Shown in pieces: positions 11,682-23,800 of a DNA stretch of 64,000 nt. Below the pieces are notes generated by a model. It made no database searches and was not told the origin of the DNA. It saw only the letters and a list, made by a program, of their open reading frames with translations. The stretch's first letter is position 1; each line of letters begins with the position of its first letter. The translations under genes were made by a program, and so were the position numbers. The stretch covers positions 18,774,025-18,838,024 of the forward strand of contig OU612070.1 of assembly GCA_914767715.1 (NCBI GenBank), in the 5' to 3' direction. This DNA comes from Membranipora membranacea (lineage: Eukaryota; Bryozoa; Gymnolaemata; Cheilostomatida; Membraniporidae).

Positions 11682-14600
11682 TAGTCAACGGACAGATCAT
11701 CTTTTTTTTGACGGTTCGTGATATCGGAAGGAACAAAGCAACACCAGACATCAAATCGAAGGGAATTTTCTCCTGAGTAAGAATATTAAGGTAGTAAAGA
11801 AAAAAATTTGGGGGGCGACCATTTTTTTAAGCAAAACAAATTTTTTTGGGACTTTTTTGGGCCTGTTTCTACCTTGGATGATAAATATATACTTCCAATG
11901 CCTCAGAAATATGCATTTAGATGATATTTATCCATGGTTAAAAAAGAAATTTTGTATCTCTAAAGAAATCACCAAAAAAAACCTTAAACAAATTTAATTT
12001 CTGCAAAGTGGTAGTTGTCTCCCCCGTTTTGGATCTTTTTCATTTTTTGTTGTTTAACAAGGTTTAACTTCAACAAAATATTACACAGACGGGTCATGAG
12101 CAATCTGCCATATCCCAGAAGAGGTACAGCAGTCATAGTCACTCCAATCTGAATATACAGCCTTGTTTTAAGCTGGAAAGTCGAAGCAGACGTCGCACCC
12201 ACAACGACAAGATTGCGGCAAAAGTTTCCTCTCATATATGGCAGCTGCAAGCTTACAATCTGCATTGTGGTGACCGGTAGTTGGTCGCTGTCAATTCCTC
12301 TAGATCTTTAAGAGCTGGGGGTAGTGCGGTGTATAAAATCTTTGCAGGCAGCCCCGGTAATCTCCCGCCAATGATCGTTGATTACAGATGGTTCAAATTT
12401 TTTATTCTGGCTGGGCAATCTCCCATTTGCTTGCCTCATAGTCAGAGAGACAGACAGAGAATGAAAGTATCTTCTGTGTTCATACTTCCCTGAGAATAGT
12501 TGGTGGCTGGCAGATAAAATGACAGGTCATTATGATTTTTAGGTGCATGAGACTTGCACCACCGTTTCATGCAGTGCAGCTCCCTACAGGATGAAAATTT
12601 ACGTTGGATCTGGATTTCGGGTTTTTTCATATATTGAAACCTGGTACATTATTTGATTATTATAAGATTTCGGTGAGGTTGTCAAAGAAAGCTTACATCA
12701 AGAAATTTTATAAAGATTATCACCTATATCTTGACCCCAAAATTCAGCAATAATTGGTCAGGACGCTAAATTAACTCTCGAAGCACTACAGCTTCAGCAC
12801 AAACTGGGTAGCTGCTGAGTTGTTTAATTGTCCGTCTCCAATGATACCAAGGCATGGAGCAGTTCTTAGCCTGACTTTGACTTGCAGTCGCCCCTGTGTA
12901 TTTGTCTCAATGACAACTCATGATTAGCCAATATGTTAAGCCGATGTGTTATGAAGAAACTTGTGTGAAATGTGACAAACCACCTGGCACAAGTTTTATC
13001 CCTCCTTGTTATCCCTCCCCCACACGAGCATTTCATATAAAGGGCAACTCAAGCACCGAAATCTACAGCATTGCATAGCATCTCGTCTGCCATGTTATTA
13101 GATGATTGAAGACTTCTTTGCTTTGCATTTGTTCATTGCTTCTGCCAGAAAAGCTTGTCTTGCCATACTTTTAGCAATTAACATGAGCTCCACCAAGACC
13201 GTCCGTCCTTGGGAGATGAAGCAGCTTTTCACGCGGGCAGAGCGTCTTGTTTTGCATCGCCAATGAGTGCAGCTATGACATGGTTAGCTTGTTCGGGACC
13301 TATTTCAAAGCTGCATCAGCAGATAAGTCCCCACTCTTTGCGACTCAACTTTTGAATTCAATGATGGCACACTGCAGTTAAGGGAATATAGATCAACCAA
13401 TAAGGCACTTTCATTGCTAGCTCACAAAGTTTTGACAGCCATGAGTGAATGGAACTCAGAGTTTTGATACCCTCCACCGACATGTCCTGCTCTCAGGATT
13501 ATCCCATGGGTGTTTAAACCATGTTCAATTGAGCACTTCAGGTCCTGCCTTGCATATTACAGAAAGATTTAGATGATCATTAAGAATATGTTCTGAGGCA
13601 GGTACTATAAACGATTGGGTTCCTCAGTTATTTAAAAGTTCTAGGTCCGACTTTATCTCAATTTATCTTAAATTCGAATTTACACTGCCCCTTTTATCTG
13701 TAACAGAATGATGGGATAAAATCGGAATAAAATTTATACTGTTTTCAAAAATTGCCAAAAACCAAGTGTATCAATGCTAATGCTAATGCCTTTGGAATGT
13801 GTGAAACTGTGATGGTTTTTGGATAATATGGAACTTATTGAGATGTCAGGCAACGCAGATACAGCCAGCACAAGTTGTTATAACTATTTAAAAATCAGAA
13901 AGATTAACTTCACCCCAAACCCTTTTAAAAAATCAAACATTATAAATTGAAACTTTAATCTGCTCACAGAGCACGTTTAACTCATTTAATCTAACTTCAT
14001 CAGCAAACCGCGCACCCGTGTGCCTCCTATCAAATGTCGGCCCTGTGGAACAAATTGTCCAACAACCTGGAATACAAAAAGACTCCGGCCACCTTTGGCA
14101 CTCAGGTGCTACTGACTTTTTTTAAAACGGATTTTTGCCACATCTTGTATGGTGTATGGACTGGTACCTCAAAAAACTAAAACCTTAACACGCTGATTGT
14201 GCATGTTGGCCTCATCTCTGCCGCACCCGATTACATTCTAATTTCAAAATTCTAAATTCATTGTTGCAGTTGAAAACAAACATACCAAATCTTTGAGGCA
14301 TGTGTTAGAATATGTTCACCTACAGCATAGGTGGGCAACCTTTTTTTGAAAAAAGCCACATTTTACACAGACTCAGCTCAAAAGGCCTCAACAAATATTT
14401 CAAACATAAATTTGGAATGTGAGGTATATTTTGGCTCTGCATATTTTGTACAAACTAAATCAGAATAATATGTGTTAATAAAAACTGCAGTATGTTGCGA
14501 AAAAAATTGACTCGCATGAGCTCAAACAAAATACTAATATTTATCTATTCTTCTGAAGTTTTGTGACATTAAGCTACAATTATAATCTTTCATGTGTTTG

Positions 14601-16849
14601 AGCAAAGGACAAGGGGAAAATTTCAATTAGGCTTGCCGAATGAAGGAACTCCGTAACATTTCAGATAAAATTCCGGAGCACTTGTAACACGTTACAAAGC
14701 TGACTGCATAAGCTAAAACTAAATAATTAAATATTTATCTAATCGTCTGAAGTTTTGTGACATTAAGTTAAATTTACAATTAATCTTAGTTACAAGTGGT
14801 TGAGCAAAGGGCAAGGGGAAATTTTTCATATATGCCTGTCTAACATTCTTGAGCACTTATAAGACGACTACATCCAAAAGTTACGAAAGGACATTTTTGT
14901 TTTCACTGTTTTGGGTTTAGTTTTTGCAAATTGAAGCTCTTATTAAATGTAGTCTACACTAGTACTGTTATGATGTTTTGTAAAGTATGGCTTGGGAATT
15001 CCCTTGATACGTTAACATGTATGTAGCCTAACTACATGCATGATGCAGAATGGCAAATATTATGAAACTCAAGCTAAGGATTGTGCTTACAGAGGGGTAT
15101 GCATTAGTCTCGTCACCCACTATTTTCTTCTTTTTTTTCAAAAGTGGCGTTATGACAAAGTCTGCTATGCATGCTTTGACATCCACATCAGGAAAACAAA
15201 TGAATGAGTAATCCTTTTTTAGACAAAAGGCCGCAATAAGGCCGCAAAAGATTACTCATTAGGCCGCACCGGCAAAAAGGCCGCAGGTTGCCCACAGCTG
15301 ACCTACAGGATAGGGGTGTTGTTGGTTCGCTGGAGCAACCTGATATTAAATCGCTTGCTTTTTGAATGTCTGGCTCTAGTGAGACCTTACTGCCATGTAA
15401 AAACTGGTTTAGGAATATGTTACTTGACTTATAAGATACCATCTGATCGCTGTAGTGCTAGGCAGTCTGGTGTGAGACTCTTTTCATTATGTATTACTGG
15501 CAGCTGTTGTTGTATTGTGCCTCAATAGCTAGATGATCCTGATCAGACTGTGCTTGTAAATGAAGATCGCATGTCGATCTGGTTTCTCTGTTGAACCTCA
15601 GTCATACTCATAGACGCTTGAAAAAATTGTCGACTCACTTTCATTTTGTTGACAACGAAGAATATACACTTGGCCTCTCAAAGAGTTAAGGCTCACAACC
15701 AAAGACGCATCTCTTGCAGTTCATTCGTTTCATACCCTATGTAAGAGATTGCCATGTCAGCAAACCTGGAGATGGTTTGCTTGCTTGTGTAGTATTTGTA
15801 GCATTTCTTAATGTAGCTCAGTGGCCTTTTGGGACAGTGCTCTATCAAGTTGTTACTAAACTGTTGGCCTGGGGGATCCTTGCGCATTTTAACTTTCAAG
15901 ATAATTCAATAAATACGACACCAGAATAATCTGGTCATGTCTCAGCGGTGTTACTCCAAAGACTAGTCTTTTGGGATTTTGATGTAGGACTGCCTTGTCC
16001 GATCACAAATTTTGTTTTACCTTTTGAAGCTCTTATAATGACAGTAGGTTACTATACTTCCTTATACACGATTTTTTTAAATTAGAAACAAGGTGACATC
16101 AGACAATAATCTTTATCTTCAAAAAATCGTTCCAATAATCATCATTCATTGAATAGTGATGGAAATTAATAATAACATATTTAAAGTTTAGCAGAGACAA
16201 ATTATACTCAACAATGTTAAGAAGGGTGGCAGCAAGTAATTTATTCTAAATCTACATTTGGAAAATTAATTATATTCAAAGATCGGCAAGTGAAATGCAT
16301 TTGTAATTCGCTGTCGGGACAACTCCGAATGAATTCTTCATATCTGAAATGACCATAGCTTAAAAAATATTTAAGTTTTAGTTTTGAGACTTTCAGGAAG
16401 TGAAGCAAACATGTGAATCTAGCCTCTGTACATTTTTTGAGTGAATCTGAAAAGCGAAAAAAAAGTCCTCGTCTACAGTATAACCAAATCATACTAATTT
16501 TTTGGTGCCCTCGAAATATCTGGTAGCATAAAAATCCAAGAAAGTTTTTTCAACTATTTTTATGTCACCCACTATGTTTTAATCTAAAATAACTGTGTAA
16601 ATCAAATTTAGTGTGATAGGAACACTCTCTGTGATGTGTAATGCAAATAGGTATATTTTTGACAAATTTGAAGTTTTCCCCTCTTTAACTCTCCGATTCA
16701 GATGCGCCCCCCAATTTAAATTTTTTACTACCAAAATATTCTTATTCCCTAGAGTCTTAGCTTCGATTTGATATATAGTGGTGCTTTGTTCCTTCCGATA
16801 TCACGAAACGCCTTAACGGAGCCACTTTTTTGGGATCTGTCCGTGATAG
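11682..16849 (-). mobile_element. Large TIR transposon, copy E2 (inverted, about 5.2 kb, longest copy)
   Basis: This is the reverse complement of the E1 family: the end TAGTCAACGGACAGATC starts at 11682 and the other end stops with the degenerate CTGTCCGTGATAG at 16849. Flanking TTA occurs on both sides (11679-11681, 16850-16852), consistent with a 3-bp target duplication. It keeps the 740-bp internal block missing from E1 (about 12900-13640) and contains a nested hAT insertion at 14326-15300. Open frames within it are short and interrupted; no transposase recognised. The equivalent site in the second copy (about 54561) is empty apart from a 7-bp GTGGTAG. Confidence 0.7.
14326..15300. mobile_element. 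Non-autonomous hAT element nested in E2
   Basis: The ends CATAGGTGGGCAACCT and the complement of CAGCTGTGGGCAACCT are typical hAT termini. A perfect 8-bp target duplication, ACCTACAG, flanks it (14318-14325 and 15301-15308). Length 975 bp with no transposase. Inside is a degenerate tandem duplication with a period of about 194 bp (TTTATCT...CTGAAGTTTTGTGACATTAAG near 14540 and again near 14734). Confidence 0.9.
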
Positions 16850-17876
16850 TTATAAACAGGTGATTCATGGGTTTATTGCAACCATTTTTGCATTTAGCTT
16901 GTCTATAGATTAAAAAAGTTCTACGACGACTTGAACATCAACAGATTTTAGCGTGGTCTTTCCGATTTTGCGGATTTTGAAAAAAGCAGTATCATTTATT
17001 GATGGTTTCCTTACCGTTTGCTGCCAACGGTTTTTTGGCAATTAACCGCTTATTGTGAAAAAATTTTATTGAACAACATCACCTCTGCTTTTGGATCGAA
17101 ACAACTCTGTCAGAAACAACTGTTGTGAATTTTGCTGTTATAAGAAGTTGGCTCCTCTTTATTACTGGAGAAACAACTCAGTAATCAGGGAGAATGGAAG
17201 CAGGGAGTTTGGGATATAAACTCCGGCCCCAAACTCCCTGATGGAAGTAATGCAATGTAGGGAGTTATCTGACCACAAAGGAAGTACAATGCGCGGGAAA
17301 TAATTTAGCCCTAGAACAAAGACAAAATGTTCATGAGCCATTCTGCGCACGCTCAGCTCTGGGCATGAGCTGATCTCTGCAAAATTGAGCCTCGGAATTC
17401 CGAAGCCATCTGATTGGCTACCTGCTCTGGTGGCACACTCTCAAATGCGTGCGGAATTATTAGAAAGAGTTATCTTCTATTGTCACTATTAGCCAAATTT
17501 GACTGGCAATTTATGCAGGGGATGTCCTATCTCCCCAGACCAAAATTGCAATTAGAACCCAGACTAAACTCATTATTCTTACACATGCGCAAATTCAAGT
17601 CACGCATGATACATACTTAGCCTTACGACATTCTCTTTGTGGTAATGATACCCTAGTTTATCAGTGATCTACATGCCCAGTCAGATCACGAGAGTCAGTA
17701 TGTTCATGAGCAAGCAAATTACAAGTCAGGGTTTGGGTGCTGCTTCAATCTGGGTAATCAACAAAGATCACATTTTTATTGCTGTTTCAAAGAAATTAGT
17801 TTCATCAGGGAAAGAACAAGATGAGTCTGCTTGAGACTTAGTGAAGAGAACTGCCAATTCATGGAGGATTGTTGAG
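16850..17876. other. 5' flank of POLE2 copy A
   Basis: Intergenic sequence in front of POLE2. It holds a perfect 13-bp hairpin (CAGGGAGTTTGGG at 17201-17213 with its complement at 17228-17240) and the 364-bp MITE at 17339. No gene seen. The core promoter of POLE2 must lie in the last part, but no element could be assigned. Confidence 0.4.
17339..17702 (+). mobile_element. 364-bp MITE with 9-bp target duplication, copy A
   Basis: The element runs from CATTCTGCGC to AGTCAGTATG and is flanked by a perfect 9-bp duplication TTCATGAGC (17330-17338 and 17703-17711). Its ends are weakly inverted (CATnCTG...CTGGGCATG...GATC on both strands). A relative lies in the opposite orientation about 60 bp away in the equivalent flank of the second POLE2 copy (55106-55487). 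A 9-bp duplication fits Mutator-like (or Merlin) elements. Confidence 0.75.
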
Positions 17877-20800
17877 ATGGCAACTAATGTGGCTAAGCTA
17901 AGAGGTCAAATCCTCAAAAGCAGCAAGCTCTATGGATTCAGCATAAATAGGTGAGTCTAATTAAGGGCCTTGAGCTCCTACCATTTTTTTCTCTCTCACA
18001 CACATCATACAAACATTGCTCAGTCACTCATACATCACAAGTTGGTAGACCCAAAAATCAGGAGGTCTCGGCGGACAAACTCTCGACCCAGAATACCACT
18101 CCGCGTCCCGCAGTGCGGGTGCAATTCAGCCCGTGTCTGTCATATGTCTAAGCCAAAACTTGAGCTTTCATATTATTAATTGATTGCGTCATCTTCTTAC
18201 CTGATTTTACATAGTATATAGTAGTAATGGTAATAAGCAATTACATAGGTATATGGACTGTTGAGGTAGGAAAACATAGTTTCCCTTGCAAAAAGAACCT
18301 TAAAAAATGTCCTGGGTAATGGAAGCTGAAAAAAGGGAGGATATAGGGAGGTGGTGGAAAAAGACTCTAAAAATTGGGAGCCTCCCTACCAAAAAGGGAG
18401 ATTTGTCAGGTATGCAGTCACTCTCTTTGAATGTGAATGATGAAGCAAAAACTGAAATTATGTTCTTGATTTGATGACATGGAAGGAGTAGTAACTGTTG
18501 TTGTAAAGATAATGTTTCCTTAGCTTAGTGGATATCCGTTAAACGCACTGCAATTACACAAGCACATGCTAGCCTAGTGGTAGATGGTAGGCTCCCGTCA
18601 ATTCAATTGCTATTCATTGATGTGATAACTGTTTCTTTATGTCCCCTTTCAATGTATTACTTATTTTTTTTGTGACAGTGATTCGCTGAAGTATCTTGTT
18701 GAAGTTTTTGTTGACCTAAATCCATCAGAACGAGATGGAGCTGTTGAGCAGATATGGAGCAGCATTGCCAAACAGAAAAGTAAGCTTATCTTGATTCACT
18801 GATGCAAATAAACTGATAATACGTCTTCTGTCTAGGCCTATGCTATGTATTGAAGGTCAGGAATTTAAGTGTGTGTTGTGTTCATAGGCTATTTCAAACG
18901 TTGACACAGTGCTTTATATTGAGCTGAGACATACCTTTGATACCACATATTGAATGCAGATTTTATGGTTTGCGTGAAGTCAAATTGTAGTATCATGCAG
19001 GCAAAAGGTTCATCATCCCACCATTACAATACATTACAAGGAAAATTTGATTGTACCTGATGGTAAAGGCACTCAAAGTAGAATCACACCACTGACAGCG
19101 CCTTGCTGTATTGCTATTATATCTCTGTTATTGTTCATGTGTGTTTTTACAGTTGGAGTAGGTTTGATAACACGGCAGCAATGTGAGCAGGCTGTCCTAG
19201 AGGTCACAGGTCAGGGCAGAGATGGTACAGTAAAACTTTTTGATGTCATCAGTGCTTTTGATGCACCCAGATATATTTATGATAGAGAGCAGCAGAAATT
19301 CAAAAAGTAAGCATCACCCCTTTTCTATATCAGTATTTGTACTAGTGGTAATTCTATGTCTATGGATTATCTCAATAATCCATAGACTGGAGACACAAGA
19401 AACAATGCAAGGTCTCTTCCGTCAATCAAACATTGCTTCTGATTGCCATAAAACATTGAGATTGAGTTTTGGCATACGATATCCCCCTTCCCCCAGATCT
19501 CATCTATAATTTTTCCCCGGATATCCTAATAAAAAGCAAGGCTCAACACCTTCGTCGGTACTATTTAGAGAAGCAAAACATGAGTAGCACTATTTTGTTT
19601 GTGGGGATGATTTAATTGTGTATTATTACCAAATGTTGTAGAAAGCCAAGCAGTCTGTTTCCCGGTGAGAGCGATGAACTGGCGAATCATTTCAGGAATA
19701 GATATATCCATATATACCAGAGGCTGTTGAGAAACCCTCTCTTCTCTCAAAAATCTGCCGGCGCTGGAGCTCACTCCAAAAATAAATTCAAGGTATTGTG
19801 AATCACCATTTTTCCTCACTTCGAATTTTTATTTGCTTCCGATCGAATGAATTTGGCTGTCCCCTGCGGTTTGACTGGTAATGTAATGAAAATACAACAT
19901 TCGCTCTGTGGATGATCAGATCGACACTGAGTAGCTTGATAGTGTCCATGCTTCCAGTGATGGGTCAAAATTGTATCAATTACATTCGCACATAGCCTCA
20001 TTTGACACTTGACAACCTTTGTCAAGGTTGCCAGCACATGCTTATATATAAGTGTTAGTATCAAAGTTTGGAAACATTATTGAAAAGATATACGTCAGGC
20101 TCTAGTGCCCATACCCATGTTGTGTGGATGGAGCTGGACACACAAAGTTGATTTTAGCAATCCCCAAATTGTGGTCTGACCAGTTTAGCTAGCCAATGAT
20201 TTGCTGTGCCATCATTTGATCTAACCTGTCTCATTTTGATCTAGCCTGTACTGATACTCTGGTTTTTCCTTTGCTAACAATGATAGTAGACAAAAAAAGC
20301 CAATATTGCTTCTGTGGACAAATAAACTATCCTCTGCCGTTGTATATGTGGTGCTATGATAACTTCATCGAAAGTTTAGCTGCTACAATGTGATATTAAT
20401 TTGCTAAATATAATCACAGTTCTACCCTCTCCCTCACGGTTTCACTCGCCTGACTATTTTGATATATAATATTTTGTATTTTCATAGTTGAAGTCTTTAG
20501 AAGCACTCTATGGTTGTAATGTACTACTAGAGAATATTACAGTGTTTGGCATGATCACACAACTCAAACCCGTAAGTTTTGAAGCCACTAATAGTATATG
20601 CTATGCGATGATTAAATTGTGTTGGAGTCACCTAATATAACAAACGGCCAAAACAAAAGCCAATGTTGCGAATTCATAATATTGATTATAACAAATAGAT
20701 GGCGTTTGAATGTGTGTAGATGGAACAGCTATTTTGCACAACTATAATCTGATGTATTGACCTGATTAGTAGCGATCATAGCTATATAACCGGCTACGCA

Positions 20801-23800
20801 GCTTTCTTTTGTTGTAACTTGTGCTCTCGTAAGCTTTCCTGTTCATAGCTATCCACGATTGATTGCTTAGGGCGACATGTATTGCTACCCACCTCATCTT
20901 TCAGTGTAGTAAATTCATTCAACTTCTGTATTGTGTACTGTTGGTATATACCCAGACAACTGAATTGGCTACTTGCCACTATCTTGTATCGCGTGTGCTC
21001 CTACCACAACTTTTTGGTATTTTTCCTCAGATGCAATGTCTCATAGTTCATATTATTTTGTTCCTTTTTTTCTCTGTAGGGAACTTGGTATTTAGAGGAC
21101 TTGAATGGAGCGGTACAGTTAGACCTTTCTAAGACAGAGTTCAGACCAGGCCTGATATGTGATAACTCATTTATACTGTGTGAAGGGAACTATGATAATG
21201 AGATCTTCGAGGTATCTGGTATTAGTCTCCCTCCTCCAGAGGAAGCTAATGTAACCAGGTAAGTCTAACGAATAATAGAGAGGTAGAGAAACCTGTCCGG
21301 GATCGTGAAATGATGCAAGATTTAAGAACTTTTCGGGAAACAACATGAAATTCATTTGTGACACCATTTTCACGCATCGCGAGAAGACAATTATGAGATT
21401 TCACATCCTCTCTAACGTTACACCATGTTCACACTGTTCATGCAATATACTTTTGCACCTTTTATTAATTGATTCATGTAGCCCAGTATCCATATACTAC
21501 GTCTGGTGTGACGATGCAGGGTCATATTCTAGAAATAGGGTGGGTGCATAATAGGCTATTAGGCTAAATGCGGAAAAGGGACACACGCATCATAAAAAGT
21601 GGTCTCCGTTTTAGTGCGGAATAACAATGTATGACTAATGCTACTCATATTATCTTGACTGACCTAGATTTATATTGTGTTGCGACTCATGAACATGGTT
21701 GTGAACTATGATGTCGGGAAACACCTGTGTCTGAGAAATCGGCATAATATCCTGATAAGCTCTATTGTGTGGAGGGGAGCTTTGTTGTTTGTGTTCCCCA
21801 ACCCCCAACAACAAAGCTCGTCAATACAGGCTTGGTATATACGTTTGGCAGTATTTAATCAGTATGAATGTCAAGTTTTTATTATCACTGTTTCCAGGGC
21901 CCAGTTTGGAGATACCAACTTTTTTGGCGGTGATTTGACGACATGTGCTGCTGCTAGTCAAACCCTGAGAGTGAAAGAATCAGAAAATCCTGATGCATTC
22001 ATGGTGAGTAGAACTGAACGATGGGAGTCATACAGTTGTTGTCACTGATATATATTCATATCAATGGTTGTTGTAGATGTTTTGCTTATTAGCAATACAA
22101 GCTTTGATATGCTTCCAGAGTAAGCATCCTTGTAATTGTCACACATGGCCGCACTCCCATGTTCGACTTGGTTTTCATACTCAAATCAAATACATGGCAT
22201 CAGGATTCGCTGTCAGTTTATTAGGTTGATGAGTTAATAGCAAAAATGCAAATGTACAAAAATAGTGAAATTGCAGCCCTGCCCCCCCCCCCCTCCTTTG
22301 AATGATTCAGGGTTATTCCATTTTGTTTTTTAGTTATCCTGCAATTGAGTCAACATAATTTCGCCCAAAATCGTGTCAATTTATTTTAAACTTTCACTTT
22401 GTCTTCTATTTTCCAGGTATTTCTCTCTAATGTACATCTCGATGATGAAGACGTGATGCAGAGACTGAATGTACTATTTACTGGATATAGTGGAGTACCT
22501 CCGGTAGCTTTTATTATGTGTGGTCCTTTTCTCTCACCTCTAGTCAGACCTGATCCAGCAGCTACACTGCAAGGTATGCTCTCAGGTTCAAATGGTCAAC
22601 GTTTTAATTTATAAGCCAGCATTATGTTATTTATTTAATTGAAAAAATACAATATGTACAAAATCTCTATTTATACTGACATGATATTTGGAAATAAAGT
22701 TTCAAAATGTTCAACATTCAATTTATTTATTCATAAAATTGAATCAGAATGTGTACAAAACATGCTTTATACTACATGATATTTCAAGCTATTTGAAAAA
22801 ATCCACTTGAAATTTTAGCCGCAAGGACAAGACCCTGCAATTTGCTGCCTGTTTTCTAGGTTGTGGGCATGTATCCAGGTCTCTAGCCAACCATTCTACA
22901 ATAATTTTGACTAGAAAAAGAGTAAACAACTTCATTTTTTATTTTTACGCTCACGTTTCCATAATATTGCAGATAGATTTAAAGTCCTGGGTAAGATGAT
23001 AGCCTCAATTCCTAATTTGAAGGATGGCGGTACACAGTTTGTATTCGTACCCGCAATGGGAGACCCAGGCAGCCTCTCAGTCTACCCTCGCCCTCCTCTA
23101 CAACCGTCCGTAACAGCACCATTCTCTAAACAGGTATGAATTATCCTTCTCTACAAGACTGGGCTTAGGTTCCATAGTGATAAGATTTACTTGCAATCAA
23201 ATCTGAGTTTCTCCAATACTTTTCCCCGGCTCGCTTACAGCTCATTTAACTGGAGTTGCTCTTTTTTTTTACCAATTCATGTCATCTAAGCAAAGGTATA
23301 ATGATGCATTAATTATCTCATATTGATTGTTGCTCATATTTACTTATATTAATGTTATACTGTTTTGTTTTATTGTAGGTGAAAGGAGCAGTTTTCGCCA
23401 CTAACCCTTGCCGTATACAGTACTGCACTAAAGAGATAGTGGTGTTCAGAGAAGACCTTATATATAAAATGTTCAGATGTCGAGTAAACGAACCAAGAGA
23501 AGACCTTCCAATGCATGTAAGTTAATAAAAAAAATTAATTTAATTCCAGACGAACTCAGGAACTTTCTCACAACCTACCTATTGTATCATTTTCAATGAA
23601 GTTTAGTAACTAAGCTACCTAATTTTTGAGCAGTGGAAAGTAGATAATACTTTTCATTTAGTCCTATCGGCTAATTTTTTTACTCAAATTTGAGAAAAAA
23701 AACCTGCTGACCCCACTGTTTCCAATTGGGTCAATCAGGAGAAAATATGACCGTCACCTATCTCAGAATATTACTCTATGAGGCTGCCATATCATATTAC

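Noticed and set aside
17330-17711. Simple inversion of about 365 bp between copies
   Set aside because: The flanking 9-bp duplications differ between copies and the element's divergence exceeds that of the flanks; two insertions explain it better.
21677-22048. 123-codon open frame (and its counterpart at 59134-59451) as a separate gene
   Set aside because: Its second half is POLE2 exon 7; the rest is intron.
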